NCBI GenBank assembly: GCA_001801995.1
Contig: MGZB01000016.1
Span: 62,001 to 126,000, forward strand
From: Gammaproteobacteria bacterium RIFOXYD12_FULL_61_37
GTDB lineage: Bacteria; Pseudomonadota; Gammaproteobacteria; Chromatiales; Chromatiaceae
Direction: 5' to 3'
Length of the DNA: 64,000 nt
Position 1 is the first letter of the stretch, and the number at the start of each line of letters is the position of its first letter. The position numbers were made by a program, and so were the translations under genes. A model generated the notes under the pieces. It searched no databases. It had not been told where the DNA came from and saw only the letters and a list, made by a program, of their open reading frames with translations. Shown here piece by piece: positions 26,248-36,813 of the stretch.

Positions 26248-26697
26248 ATGTCTCGAATCCTGGTGCTCAATGGCCCAAACCTCAATCTGCTGGGCACCCG
26301 CGAACCCGGCATTTACGGGCGCGAAACACTGGAAGACATTCATGCCAAGCTGCGGCGGCTTGCCCTCGACGCCCATCATGAACTCGATTTTTTTCAGAGC
26401 AACGCGGAACACGAACTGATCGAGCGCCTCCACGAGGCCCCTCGCAGTGGCGTACGATTCATCATCATCAATCCGGCCGCGTTTACCCACACCAGCGTGG
26501 CGATTCGCGACGCCCTGCTGGGCGTAGGCATACCCTTCATCGAACTGCATCTATCGAATGTACATGCCCGCGAGCCCTTTCGTGCGCATTCCTATTTTTC
26601 CGACATCGCCGTTGGCGTCATCACGGGTCTGGGCGCACAGGGATACGAACTGGCGTTCATGGCTGCGGCGGCGCGCTTGGCGCACAACCACAAGTAG
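26248..26697 (+). CDS. aroQ: AroQ, type II 3-dehydroquinate dehydratase
   Basis: 149 residues, usual for the dodecameric type II enzyme of the shikimate pathway. The N-terminal [20 protein letters not shown] contains the catalytic Tyr; [18 protein letters not shown] and [17 protein letters not shown] contain the substrate-binding and catalytic His residues. It precedes accB by nine bases, the order usual in gammaproteobacteria. Confidence 0.95.
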   Translation: MSRILVLNGPNLNLLGTREPGIYGRETLEDIHAKLRRLALDAHHELDFFQSNAEHELIERLHEAPRSGVRFIIINPAAFTHTSVAIRDALLGVGIPFIELHLSNVHAREPFRAHSYFSDIAVGVITGLGAQGYELAFMAAAARLAHNHK

Positions 26698-26706
26698 AGT
26701 TGATCC

Positions 26707-27159
26707 ATGGATATCCGCAAAGTCAAAAAACTGATCGAACTGCTCGAAGAGTCCAACGTGGCAGAAATCGAGATTCACGAGGGAGAGGAATCAGTACGCA
26801 TCAGCCGCTACGCCGGAATGATGCCAACCGCACCGGTCCCCATGCCCCAGGGAGCGGCCGCCATCCAAACTGCCGCCCCAGCCCCGACATCCCCATCGAA
26901 CGAGCCGGCTGCCGAAGTACTCAGCGGCCATGTCATCCGCTCCCCCATGGTGGGCACCTTTTATCGCGCCCCGGCACCTAACGCCAAGAATTTCGTCGAG
27001 GTGGGCAGCCAGGTTTCGGCCGGAGCCACCCTTTGCATCGTCGAGGCAATGAAGATCCTCAACCAGATCGAAACCGACAAGACGGGAACCGTCAAGAAGA
27101 TCCTGGTCGAAAACGGCCAACCGGTGGAATACGACCAGCCGCTGTTCGTCATCGAGTAA
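26707..27159 (+). CDS. accB: AccB, biotin carboxyl carrier protein
   Basis: 150 residues: N-terminal helical region, a Pro/Ala-rich linker (about 38-70) and a C-terminal biotinyl domain with the biotinylated Lys in EAMKILNQI. Subunit of acetyl-CoA carboxylase, first step of fatty acid synthesis. It is five bases upstream of accC. Confidence 0.96.
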   Translation: MDIRKVKKLIELLEESNVAEIEIHEGEESVRISRYAGMMPTAPVPMPQGAAAIQTAAPAPTSPSNEPAAEVLSGHVIRSPMVGTFYRAPAPNAKNFVEVGSQVSAGATLCIVEAMKILNQIETDKTGTVKKILVENGQPVEYDQPLFVIE

Positions 27160-27164
27160 GCCCT

Positions 27165-28505
27165 ATGATCGAAAAAATCGTCATCGCCAACCGGGGCGAG
27201 ATCGCCTTGCGCATCCTGCGTGCCTGCCAGGAACTCGACATCCGAACGGTCGCCGTTCACTCCACCGCCGACCGCGACCTCAAGCATGTCCGACTGGCTG
27301 ATGAAACCGTCTGTATCGGCCCTGCGCCCTCCGCCGGCAGCTACCTGAATATACCGGCCCTCATCAGCGCTGCCGAGGTGACGGACGCCGTCGCCATTCA
27401 CCCCGGTTATGGATTCCTCTCGGAGAATGCCGACTTTGCCGAGCGGGTGGAAAACAGCGGCTTTGTCTTCATCGGCCCCCGCCCTGAAACCATCCGCCTG
27501 ATGGGCGACAAGGTCTCTGCCATCAACGCCATGAAAATGGCAGGGGTCCCTTGCGTGCCGGGTTCGGATGGCCCGCTGGACGACGACGACCAACGTACCA
27601 TCGGACTGGCCCACAAAATCGGTTATCCGGTCATTATTAAGGCCGCCGGTGGCGGTGGCGGACGCGGCATGCGCGTGGTCCATTCGGAAGCAGCGCTGCT
27701 CAACGCCGTGTCTATGACCCGCGCCGAAGCCGGCGCCGCCTTCGGCAACAGCATGGTGTACATGGAGAAATTTCTTGAGAACCCGCGCCATGTGGAGTTC
27801 CAGATCCTGGCCGACACCCATGGCAACGCCATCCATTTGGGCGAACGCGATTGCTCCATGCAACGCCGTCACCAAAAAGTTGTGGAGGAGGCCCCTGCCC
27901 CTGGAATTACCGAGGAGCAGCGACACCGGATCGGTGAACGTTGTGCCGAAGCCTGCCGCCAAATCGGCTATCGCGGCGCGGGCACCTTCGAATTTCTCTA
28001 CGAGGACGGCGAGTTCTATTTCATCGAGATGAACACCCGCGTCCAGGTGGAACATCCGGTGACCGAGATGATCACCGGCGTCGATATCGTCAAGGAGCAG
28101 ATCTTCATCGCCTCCGGCCAGGCACTTTCTTACAAGCAGAAAGACATCAAGCTCCGGGGACACGCCGTCGAATGCCGCATCAATGCCGAAGACCCGAGGA
28201 ATTTCATGCCCTCCCCCGGCGACATCACGCGGTTGCATCTTCCCGGAGGCCCAGGCGTTCGCGTCGATACCCATATCTACAACGGCTATCGCGTACCGCC
28301 CCACTACGACTCCATGATCGGCAAGCTGATCACCCACGGCGAGACCCGTGACTCCGCCCTGGCTCGCATGCGCACCGCCCTGCGTGAGATCGTGGTGGAA
28401 GGCATCAAGACCAACATACCGTTGCACCAGGAGATCATGCGCGATGCCGCCTTCCAGGCTGGCGGCGCCAACATTCACTACCTGGAAAAGAAGCTCGGAC
28501 TTTGA
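27165..28505 (+). CDS. accC: AccC, biotin carboxylase
   Basis: 446 residues, ATP-grasp biotin carboxylase. Visible motifs are [17 protein letters not shown], the glycine-rich ATP loop [28 protein letters not shown] and the catalytic [14 protein letters not shown]. The frame is open from 27033, but the ATG at 27165 gives the normal N-terminus. It partners AccB. Confidence 0.96.
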   Translation: MIEKIVIANRGEIALRILRACQELDIRTVAVHSTADRDLKHVRLADETVCIGPAPSAGSYLNIPALISAAEVTDAVAIHPGYGFLSENADFAERVENSGFVFIGPRPETIRLMGDKVSAINAMKMAGVPCVPGSDGPLDDDDQRTIGLAHKIGYPVIIKAAGGGGGRGMRVVHSEAALLNAVSMTRAEAGAAFGNSMVYMEKFLENPRHVEFQILADTHGNAIHLGERDCSMQRRHQKVVEEAPAPGITEEQRHRIGERCAEACRQIGYRGAGTFEFLYEDGEFYFIEMNTRVQVEHPVTEMITGVDIVKEQIFIASGQALSYKQKDIKLRGHAVECRINAEDPRNFMPSPGDITRLHLPGGPGVRVDTHIYNGYRVPPHYDSMIGKLITHGETRDSALARMRTALREIVVEGIKTNIPLHQEIMRDAAFQAGGANIHYLEKKLGL

Positions 28506-28562
28506 GGAAGACTCTTTCGGGCACGACGAAAGCCAGACCAACTATCTCTACCGGCCAATGAG

Positions 28563-29444
28563 ATGTCCTGGCTTCAACTGCACCTGACCATCGACAAAAA
28601 GCTCGCCCCCCAAATCGAACAGTTGTTCGAAGACGCGGGCGCGCTCTCGGTCACCTTCGCCGATGCGGGCGATGAACCCATCTTGGAACTTGGTCCCGGC
28701 GAGACGCGGCTCTGGAGCCAGATCCGCGCTACCGCGCTCTTTCCTGGCGACCAGGATCCCGACAGCTTGCGCGCGGGGCTCGCACGCGCTCTCAACGCCG
28801 ACATTTGCCGCCAGTTGACCCTGGAGATCCTGGAGGACCAGGAATGGGAGCGCTCCTGGCTCGATCATTTCCATCCAATGCGCTTCGGCCGGAGACTTTG
28901 GGTCCGGCCCAACGGTCAGGCGATTGACCAGACGGATGCCCTGGTGGTTGACCTGGACCCCGGCCTGGCCTTCGGCACCGGCACCCACCCCACCACGGCC
29001 CTCTGCCTGGAGTGGCTGGACGGCGCAGCCCTCACGGACCGATCCATCATCGATTTCGGTTGCGGCTCCGGCATTCTCGCCATTGCCGCCCTGAAGCTCG
29101 GCGCCCGCATCGCCTTCGGGGCCGATCATGACCCCCAGGCCATTCTGGCTTCGCGGGACAACGCCATGAAAAATGGTGTTTCCGAGCGGCTTGAACTGTA
29201 CGGCCCAGGGGATGCCATCCGGGAGCCTGCGGATATCCTGCTTGCCAACATCCTCTCCGGCACCCTGATCACCCTTGCGGAAACTCTGGCGGAGCTGGTG
29301 AAACCGGGGGGAGACTTGCTGTTGTCCGGCATACTGGCGCACCAGGCCGAAGAGGTTTCCAACGCCTTCAAGCCCTGGTTTCGAATGGACCCGCCACGAG
29401 AGCATGACGAGTGGATATTACTGCACGGCCTCCGGGTGAGATAA
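28563..29444 (+). CDS. prmA: PrmA, ribosomal protein L11 methyltransferase
   Basis: 293 residues. The N-terminal substrate domain (DQEWERSWLDHFHPMRFGRRLWV) leads into a class I methyltransferase domain with FGTGTHPTTALCLEWL, SAM-binding IDFGCGSGILAIAALKLGA and the LANILSG motif. It trimethylates L11. Conserved position after accC. Confidence 0.95.
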   Translation: MSWLQLHLTIDKKLAPQIEQLFEDAGALSVTFADAGDEPILELGPGETRLWSQIRATALFPGDQDPDSLRAGLARALNADICRQLTLEILEDQEWERSWLDHFHPMRFGRRLWVRPNGQAIDQTDALVVDLDPGLAFGTGTHPTTALCLEWLDGAALTDRSIIDFGCGSGILAIAALKLGARIAFGADHDPQAILASRDNAMKNGVSERLELYGPGDAIREPADILLANILSGTLITLAETLAELVKPGGDLLLSGILAHQAEEVSNAFKPWFRMDPPREHDEWILLHGLRVR

Positions 29445-29474
29445 ACTCACAGCAATCAAAAGCCAGGGCTGGAC

Positions 29475-30263
29475 ATGCTCACACGCTGCCCCAAATGCGA
29501 CACCCTTTATCGTCTCACCACCGCTCAAATCGAGGCGGCGGAGGGCCGCGTCCGCTGCTCCCGATGCAATGAGGTGTTCAACGCCATCGAACATTTGCGC
29601 AAGACGGCGGACAAATCCCTGGAAACCGCTCCCGCTCCCGCACCCAAGGCAGAGCCTCCCGCGCCGATAGCGCCGCCGCCACGGCCTCCCCTAGAGGAAG
29701 CCGCCCCAGCACCCCAGAAAATCGAACCCCCACCCATAGTAGCGAGAAAGCCACCTGAACAACCGGCCATCGACATGCTGTCGCAGCCGCAACGCAAGGG
29801 TCCGGGTATCGGCTGGTGGCTCCTGGCCTTGTTCCTGACCGTCACCGCCGCCGCGCAACTGGCTTGGCTGGAGCGCCGAGCCTTGACTCAGGACCCGCAA
29901 GGCAGAAGGTTTCTGGCATCCATGTGCGTTCTAGTCAAATGCGCACTCCCGCCACGGCGAGCGACCGACAAGTTCCGCGTCCTTAGCCGCGACATGTCCA
30001 GCCACCCACAGACTGAAAACGCCCTACTCTTTCTGCTGGTGATGGCGAATCAGGCCGATTTCTCACAGCCTTACCCCCACCTCCAGCTCGATCTCTTCGA
30101 CGCCAATCGCCAACCGGCCGGGCAGCGCATTTTCGAACCCGAGGAGTATCTGAGCGAGAAACCCGAAACCGAACTCCTCACGCCCAATCACGCCGTCTAT
30201 ATCCGTCTGGAACTGGTTGATCCGGGTCCCGACATCAGCGGCTTCGAGATCAAATTCCTTTAG
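29475..30263 (+). CDS. zinc-ribbon DUF3426 membrane protein
   Basis: 262 residues. An N-terminal MJ0042-type zinc ribbon has CPKC and CSRC pairs in the first 36 residues, then a long Pro/Ala-rich stretch (about 50-95), one membrane segment (about 112-132, GWWLLALFLTVTAAAQLAWLE) and a C-terminal DUF3426 domain. The gene sits between prmA and dusB in many gammaproteobacteria. Function unknown. Confidence 0.85.
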   Translation: MLTRCPKCDTLYRLTTAQIEAAEGRVRCSRCNEVFNAIEHLRKTADKSLETAPAPAPKAEPPAPIAPPPRPPLEEAAPAPQKIEPPPIVARKPPEQPAIDMLSQPQRKGPGIGWWLLALFLTVTAAAQLAWLERRALTQDPQGRRFLASMCVLVKCALPPRRATDKFRVLSRDMSSHPQTENALLFLLVMANQADFSQPYPHLQLDLFDANRQPAGQRIFEPEEYLSEKPETELLTPNHAVYIRLELVDPGPDISGFEIKFL

Positions 30264-30315
30264 CGTTCCGCCTATAGTAGAGTACGGGGTTTTCCCACGT
30301 ACCTTGCAACGATTG

Positions 30316-31302
30316 ATGCGGATCGGACCCCATCGACTCCAGAACAACCTGATCCTGGCGCCCATGGCTGGCGTCACGGACAAGCCGTTCCGGGCGCTCT
30401 GTAGGCGCCTGGGAGCTGGCTTGGCCGTGTCGGAGATGATCAGCGCCAACAGCAGCCTCTGGGGGACCTCAAAGTCCGTCCGCCGGCTCGATCATGCTGG
30501 CGAGCCTGGGCCGATCTCCGTTCAGATCCTGGGCGCCGATCCCGTGACCATGGCCGAAGCGGCGCGGATCAATGTCGCCCGGGGCGCCCAGATCATCGAC
30601 ATCAATATGGGCTGTCCGGCCAAGAAGGTCTGCAAGGTCGCGGCGGGCTCCGCCCTGCTCAGGGATGAACCCCTGATCGGCCGCATCCTGGCAGCGATAG
30701 TCGAGGCCGTGGATGTCCCCGTCACCCTCAAGATTCGCACAGGATGGGACCGGGATAGCAGGAATGCGGTCCGGGTCGCCCGGATAGCCGAGGAGAGCGG
30801 CATCCAGGCACTGGCCGTGCATGGCCGGACCCGCGCCTGCGGTTTCTCGGGTCTGGCGGAATACGAGACTATCCAAGAGGTCAAGGGAAGTGTCACCATC
30901 CCGGTCATCGCCAACGGCGACATCGATTCGCCGGAGAAGGCCCAGTCCGTCATGGCATTCACTGGGGCCGACGGCCTGATGATCGGTCGAGCCGCCCAGG
31001 GCCGCCCTTGGATATTTCGAGAGATCAGCCAGTATCTCGCCACCGGCGCGAGGCTCCCGCCCCCTTCGCCCGAATGGATCAGGGACCTGCTCCTGGAGCA
31101 CCACGCGCTCATGCTGGATTTCCATGGCGAGCGGCAAGGAGTACGAATCGCGCGCAAGCACATCGCCTGGTACAGCAAGACCTTCCCTGGAGGAAATCAT
31201 TTCCGGGGGAGGATCAACCAATCGGAAAGCATTTGCGAGCAACGGGATCTCATCTGCGGTTTCTTTGACCGCCTTAGCTACCAGGGAGTTTTAGCTGCAT
31301 GA
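30316..31302 (+). CDS. dusB: DusB, tRNA dihydrouridine synthase
   Basis: 328 residues, FMN-dependent TIM-barrel enzyme that reduces uridine in tRNA. Motifs: APMAGVTDKPFRALCRRLGA, the DINMGCPAKKVCKVAAGSAL block with the catalytic Cys, and VHGRTRACGFSG. The frame is open from 30217; the ATG at 30316 matches the family N-terminus. Its end overlaps fis as ATGA, the classic dusB-fis operon. Confidence 0.95.
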   Translation: MRIGPHRLQNNLILAPMAGVTDKPFRALCRRLGAGLAVSEMISANSSLWGTSKSVRRLDHAGEPGPISVQILGADPVTMAEAARINVARGAQIIDINMGCPAKKVCKVAAGSALLRDEPLIGRILAAIVEAVDVPVTLKIRTGWDRDSRNAVRVARIAEESGIQALAVHGRTRACGFSGLAEYETIQEVKGSVTIPVIANGDIDSPEKAQSVMAFTGADGLMIGRAAQGRPWIFREISQYLATGARLPPPSPEWIRDLLLEHHALMLDFHGERQGVRIARKHIAWYSKTFPGGNHFRGRINQSESICEQRDLICGFFDRLSYQGVLAA

Positions 31303-31577
31303 GCGGCGGCGCCAATATGTCGGGTTTCCGGGTCCCGGACCACAGCCGGGACAAGACCTTGCGGGAGTGCGTCAAGCTGACGCTGGATCACTACTTCGCG
31401 CAACTCGATGGACACGATACGACCGGCCTCTACGAGCTGGTGATCAACGAGGTGGAGAAGCCTTTGCTGGAAACCGTGCTGACCCAGGCCGGCGGCAACC
31501 AGTCGCGGGCGGCTGCCATGCTCGGCATCAGCCGTAGTACCCTACGAAAAAAACTCGCCCAACATGGGATGACCTGA
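31299..31577 (+). CDS. fis: Fis, nucleoid-associated DNA-binding protein
   Basis: 92 residues. The C-terminal helix-turn-helix (GGNQSRAAAMLGISRSTLRKKLAQHG) and the preceding LYELVINEVEKPLLETVLTQA are typical. The start overlaps dusB; an internal ATG seven codons in is possible. It bends DNA and regulates rRNA and other promoters. Confidence 0.95.
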   Translation: MSGGANMSGFRVPDHSRDKTLRECVKLTLDHYFAQLDGHDTTGLYELVINEVEKPLLETVLTQAGGNQSRAAAMLGISRSTLRKKLAQHGMT

Positions 31578-31641
31578 AAAAATACTGGGCATCAAGCGCC
31601 CCCATATCCATTCAATTTAAATAGAGATCAAGAGAGTTCCC

Positions 31642-33198
31642 ATGAGCATCACCCGAGCCCTGATCAGCGTTTCCGACAAGAGCGGCATTGTGGATTTCGC
31701 CCGCGCCCTGGCGGAAAGAGGCGTGGAAATTCTCTCGACCGGCGGCACCGCCAAGCTGCTGACCGAAAGCAATGTCCCCGTCATTGAGGTATCCGAATAC
31801 ACCGGTTTCCCCGAGATGATGGACGGCCGCGTCAAGACCCTTCACCCCAAGATCCACGGCGGCATCCTGGGGCGGCGCGGGATCGACGACCAGGTCATGG
31901 CCACCAACGAGATCGGGCCGATCGATCTGATCGTGGTCAATCTCTACCCCTTCGAGCAGACCGTGGCCAAGCCTGGCTGCACCCAGGAGGACGCCATCGA
32001 GAACATCGACATCGGCGGGCCCACCATGCTCCGCGCCGCCGCCAAGAACCATCGCGATGTCACCGTGGTGGTCGATGCCGCCGACTACGGCCGCGTCCTG
32101 GCGGAGATGAAGGCCAATAACGGCTCTGTCAGCGATGCCACCCGCTTCGATCTGGCGGTCAAGGTCTTCGAGCACACCGCCCGCTACGACGGGGCCATCG
32201 CCAACTGGCTGGGCCTGCGCACTGGCACGGAAACAGCCGGTTTCCCGCGCACCTTCAACATGCAGTTCAAGCAGATCCAGGCCATGCGCTACGGCGAAAA
32301 CCCGCACCAGAAGGCGGCCTTCTACGTCGAGCACAATGTCAAAGAGGCCAGCATTGCCACCGCCCGCCAGCTCCAGGGCAAGGAACTTTCCTATAACAAT
32401 ATCGCCGACACCGACGCCGCCCTGGAGTGCATCAAGCAGTTCAACGAGGGTCCGGCCTGTGTCATCGTCAAGCACGCCAATCCCTGCGGGGTCGCTCTGG
32501 GGGCCAACCTGCTAGAGGCTTATGACCGCGCCTACGCCACCGACCCGGAATCGGCCTTCGGCGGCATCATCGCCTTCAACGGCGAACTGGACGGCTCCAC
32601 CGCCCAGGCCATCGTCGAGCGCCAGTTCGTCGAGGTCATCATCGCCCCCAAGGTCTCCCAGGCCGCCATCGAGGCCGTGGGGACCAAGAAGAACGTGCGG
32701 CTGCTGGAGTGTGGCGCCTGGGGCGCAGAGAACTTGCCCCGCCTCGACTTCAAGCGTGTCACCGGCGGGCTGCTGGTGCAGGGCGCCGACTTACAGCTTC
32801 TCAACGACACCCAGGTGGTGTCGGAGCGCGCCCCCACCGAAGAGGAGATGCGCGACCTGCTCTTCACCTGGCGGGTGGCCAAGTTCGTCAAGTCCAACGC
32901 CATCGTCTACGGCAAGGCAGGGCAGACCATCGGCGTCGGCGCGGGCCAGATGAGCCGGGTCAACTCGGCACGCATCGCCGCCATCAAGGCGGAACACGCG
33001 GGCTTGCAGGTAAAGGGTTCGGTCATGGCCTCCGACGCCTTCTTCCCCTTCCGCGACGGCATCGACAATGCCGCCCAAGTGGGCATCGCCGCCGTGATCC
33101 AACCCGGCGGCTCCATGCGCGACGCGGAGGTCATCCAAGCCGCCAACGAGCACGGCATGGCCATGATCTTCACCGGCATGCGCCACTTCCGCCATTGA
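31642..33198 (+). CDS. purH: PurH, AICAR transformylase / IMP cyclohydrolase
   Basis: 518 residues, the bifunctional enzyme of the last two steps of IMP synthesis. The N-terminal cyclohydrolase domain ([25 protein letters not shown]) and the C-terminal transformylase domain ([30 protein letters not shown]) are both complete. AGAGAG precedes the ATG. Confidence 0.96.
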   Translation: MSITRALISVSDKSGIVDFARALAERGVEILSTGGTAKLLTESNVPVIEVSEYTGFPEMMDGRVKTLHPKIHGGILGRRGIDDQVMATNEIGPIDLIVVNLYPFEQTVAKPGCTQEDAIENIDIGGPTMLRAAAKNHRDVTVVVDAADYGRVLAEMKANNGSVSDATRFDLAVKVFEHTARYDGAIANWLGLRTGTETAGFPRTFNMQFKQIQAMRYGENPHQKAAFYVEHNVKEASIATARQLQGKELSYNNIADTDAALECIKQFNEGPACVIVKHANPCGVALGANLLEAYDRAYATDPESAFGGIIAFNGELDGSTAQAIVERQFVEVIIAPKVSQAAIEAVGTKKNVRLLECGAWGAENLPRLDFKRVTGGLLVQGADLQLLNDTQVVSERAPTEEEMRDLLFTWRVAKFVKSNAIVYGKAGQTIGVGAGQMSRVNSARIAAIKAEHAGLQVKGSVMASDAFFPFRDGIDNAAQVGIAAVIQPGGSMRDAEVIQAANEHGMAMIFTGMRHFRH

Positions 33199-33217
33199 TC
33201 CATTTCGTACCGGTCTG

Positions 33218-34003
33218 ATGAATATCCATCCCACCGCCATCGTCGAGGAGGGCGCCGAGCTTCACCCCAGCGTGAGGGTCGGTCCCTTCTCTATCGTCGA
33301 ATCCGGCGCCGTCATCGGTGAGGGTTGCGTTATCGACAGCAACGTCCGCATCTACGGTCCGGCCCGTATGGGCAAACACAACCGGATCTGCCACGGCGCC
33401 ACCATCGGCAGCGAACCCCAGGACCTGGGCTATAGCCGTGACCGGGCCAAGCCCCTCAGCATCGGCGACAACAACCACTTCAAGGAAGGTGTCAATATCA
33501 GTCATGGCATCAAGGAGGACCATGGGACGGTCATCGGCAACAACAACTATTTCATGGCCTTCTCCCATGTAGGCCATGACTGTCTGGTAGGTGACAACAA
33601 CATCTTCGCCAACGCAGCCACCCTTGGCGGCCATGTGGAGATGGATCACCACATCTTCCTTTCGGGCCATGTGGCGGTGCATCAATTCTGCCGCATCGGG
33701 GCCTATGTCATGGTCAGCGGCGTCTGCGGCGTCGCCCAGGACATACCCCCATTTGCCCTGGCCAGCGGCTCGCGTGCCCGCTTCTCCGGCCTCAATCTTG
33801 TCGGTCTGCGCCGCAACGGCTTCGACCAGGGGCGCCGGACCGCCATCAAGCGGGCCTACCGGCTGCTTTACGGCGAAGGGCCGCAGGGCGTGGTGGCGCT
33901 GCACCAGGGGTTGTCAGAGTCACCGAGCGATGATATTCGACACATCCTCGAATTCGTCAAGGCCAGTAAACGGGGCCTGATTTCCAAAGGGAGGGAAGGC
34001 TGA
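33218..34003 (+). CDS. lpxA: LpxA-like UDP-N-acetylglucosamine acyltransferase
   Basis: 261 residues of left-handed beta-helix hexapeptide repeats with the LpxA landmarks: [18 protein letters not shown] at the start, GSEPQDLGY, the [13 protein letters not shown] catalytic-His region, HVAVHQF, and a C-terminal helical part with [10 protein letters not shown]. This length and pattern fit LpxA (lipid A, first step). It lies between purH and purD, not in the lpxD-fabZ-lpxA-lpxB cluster, so it may be a second copy or a related acyltransferase. It is 19 bases after purH and one base before the purD ATG. Confidence 0.8.
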   Translation: MNIHPTAIVEEGAELHPSVRVGPFSIVESGAVIGEGCVIDSNVRIYGPARMGKHNRICHGATIGSEPQDLGYSRDRAKPLSIGDNNHFKEGVNISHGIKEDHGTVIGNNNYFMAFSHVGHDCLVGDNNIFANAATLGGHVEMDHHIFLSGHVAVHQFCRIGAYVMVSGVCGVAQDIPPFALASGSRARFSGLNLVGLRRNGFDQGRRTAIKRAYRLLYGEGPQGVVALHQGLSESPSDDIRHILEFVKASKRGLISKGREG

Positions 34004-34004
34004 C

Positions 34005-35290
<1,286 letters not shown>

Positions 35291-35294
<4 letters not shown>

Positions 35295-35806
35295 ACCCGC
35301 TTCAACTCATCGAGCGGCTGCGGGCTGCGACCGATCAATATTTCGCCCTGGCGGAACCCCTCTTCCGGACGGCCCGGAAACAGCCCCTGAAGGGGGTCGA
35401 GACCCGCTTCGACCTGACCGGCCTGACCGCCGGCCAGGCGATACACCGGGGACGCCATTATTCCATCCGCTACAACCTCCAGATCGCCCAGCAGCAGCCC
35501 GATACCTTCATCGAGCGAACCGTTCCCCACGAGGTCGCGCACCTGGTAACCCACATCTGCCATGGCAGGGTCCGGCCCCACGGGCAGGAATGGCGGGAGG
35601 TCATGGCCTTCCTCGGCGTCCCCCAGGCCGAGCGCTGCCACAACTTCGACCTTCAAGGCATCCAGGTCCACCGCCAAGCGCGTTGGGGCTACGCCTGCGG
35701 ATGCGGCAGCCACCAGCTCAGCACCACGCGCCACAACCGCGTCCAGCAAGGGCGGCAAAGCTATCTCTGCCGGCGCTGCCGGCAGCCATTGCGTTACAGC
35801 GGCTGA
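35291..35806 (+). CDS. SprT-like zinc metalloprotease-fold protein, apparent CTG start
   Basis: The frame reads without a stop from within purD to 35806 and encodes an SprT domain: LNPLQLIERLRAATDQYFAL, the HEVAHLVTH (HExxH) zinc site near residue 85, then a Cys zinc ribbon (ACGCGSH ... CRRC). No ATG, GTG or TTG is available upstream of the conserved core in this frame. The CTG at 35291 overlaps the purD stop as CTGA and has GGGAAGAG five bases upstream, so I propose CTG initiation, giving 171 residues. Relatives (YgjD-region SprT, Spartan-like) are poorly characterised in bacteria. Confidence 0.75.
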
Positions 35807-35878
35807 GAGGCCAGCCATTCGATCTTGTGGAATGATATTTGCAGCATGGGGCATTCCCCCTCCATCCGAAACTGGACC

Positions 35879-36469
35879 ATGCCCAAGCTCCGCATCATGT
35901 TGGTCGATGACAAGCCCGGGCGCCGCCAGGCCCTCCAGGCGCAGATTCTGTGCGCTGATTGCGAGATCATTGCCGCCGTCGATCCCTCGGATGATCTCCT
36001 GGAGCTGATTTCCCATCACCGGCCCGATGTCGTCATAATCGACATGGACGCCCCCGGCCGCGACACCCTGGAAAATCTCCGCACCGTCCAATCCACCCTA
36101 CCGCGCCCCATGGTTATGTTCAGCCAGGACGGCGACCGTGAAACGATTCGCCGCGCGGTAGAGGCCGGCGTCAGCGCCTATGTGGTTGACGGGGTCCAGC
36201 CGAAACGTGTCCGGCCGATCCTGGACGCAGCCATTGCCCGATTCGAGCAATTCAGGAATCTGTCCACTGAACTGGACAAGACCCGGATGCAACTGCTGGA
36301 ACGCAAGTCGATCGAGCGTGCCAAGGGGCTCATCATGTCCCGGCGAAGGCTGCCGGAACAGGAGGCCTACCAACTGCTACGCAAGGCAGCCATGGACCGC
36401 AACCTACGTATGGCGGAAGTGGCGGACCAGATCATCGCGGCGGCAGACCTTCTGGGGAACTCGGGATAA
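35879..36469 (+). CDS. nasT: NasT-type ANTAR antiterminator / response regulator
   Basis: 196 residues. The N-terminal receiver-like domain (RIMLVDDKPGRRQAL, VVIIDMDAPGRDT) is followed by a linker helix and an ANTAR RNA-binding domain (LLERKSIERAKGLIMSRRRLPEQEAYQLLRKAAMDRN). NasT proteins bind two-hairpin leader RNAs and prevent termination when nitrate releases them from NasS. It is directly upstream of the nitrate operon control region. The ATG at 35879 is chosen because the receiver domain starts there; the frame is open from 35825. Confidence 0.88.
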   Translation: MPKLRIMLVDDKPGRRQALQAQILCADCEIIAAVDPSDDLLELISHHRPDVVIIDMDAPGRDTLENLRTVQSTLPRPMVMFSQDGDRETIRRAVEAGVSAYVVDGVQPKRVRPILDAAIARFEQFRNLSTELDKTRMQLLERKSIERAKGLIMSRRRLPEQEAYQLLRKAAMDRNLRMAEVADQIIAAADLLGNSG

Positions 36470-36473
36470 CCCC

Positions 36474-36488
36474 GCACCAGTCCGGTGC
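36474..36488. promoter_or_regulatory. NtrC-type enhancer dyad
   Basis: GCACC-N5-GGTGC is a perfect match to the NtrC half-site dyad (GCAC-N5-7-GTGC core). It is 97-111 bp upstream of the -24 element at 36584, a normal enhancer distance. A weaker partial match begins near 36532 (GCACGGAGGGGTT). Confidence 0.75.
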
Positions 36489-36583
36489 TTCGGCCCGGCA
36501 AATTGAACCTCCATAGTGCCTTTCTCTGCATGCACGGAGGGGTTAGGGCATCCTCCTCCTTGATACTCAACGTGTTAAATACA

Positions 36584-36599
36584 TGGCACGACTATTGCT
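36584..36599 (+). promoter_or_regulatory. sigma-54 promoter of the nitrate assimilation operon
   Basis: TGGCACGACTATTGCT has the invariant GG (36585-36586) and GC (36597-36598) separated by exactly ten bases, with the full TGGCAC and TTGC consensus. Transcription would start near 36610, leaving a leader of about 204 nt before nrtA. Confidence 0.88.
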
Positions 36600-36636
36600 G
36601 ATATAGTTAACAGACCCAGTAACCCAAAGGCGGGCA

Positions 36637-36717
36637 GACTCAACGGCGAGTCGTACCGGGTAGCGAAGGATGATCAAGCGAGCATTCTTTGCGACAAATG
36701 ACCGGCCAGCGGTGGCC
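36637..36717 (+). ncRNA. candidate ANTAR-target leader RNA
   Basis: Two hairpins with hexanucleotide loops having A at position 1 and G at position 4, the feature known for ANTAR substrates. P1: GACTC stem, loop AACGGC, GAGTC (36637-36652). P2: GGCC stem, loop AGCGGT, GGCC (36704-36717). Between them a 10-bp hairpin with two G-U pairs (36663-36672 with 36683-36692) can form. P2 ends ten bases before the terminator. The 51-nt spacing between P1 and P2 is longer than I would expect, and the P2 stem is only four pairs. Confidence 0.6.
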
Positions 36718-36727
36718 AAGACAGGAC

Positions 36728-36789
36728 AACGGCGTCCGTCATTCCGCTTCTCCTTCCCCAGGAGCGGAATGACGCGACGCCGTTTTTTT
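36728..36789 (+). terminator. intrinsic terminator in the nrt leader
   Basis: A stem of about 20 pairs with one bulged C (36729-36748 with 36763-36783), a 14-nt loop, then six or more T. It lies 25 bases before the nrtA ATG and would end transcription before the operon unless antiterminated, which fits NasT control. Confidence 0.9.
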
Positions 36790-36813
36790 ATGCACAACAG
36801 AAAGGTTTACATA

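Noticed and set aside
26961-28541. 526-codon antisense frame over accB/accC
   Set aside because: Shadow of a conserved gene in a GC-rich sequence; no recognisable protein features.
36670-36813. N-terminal extension of nrtA
   Set aside because: It would be translated through the leader terminator and precede the signal peptide; the ATG at 36814 is better.
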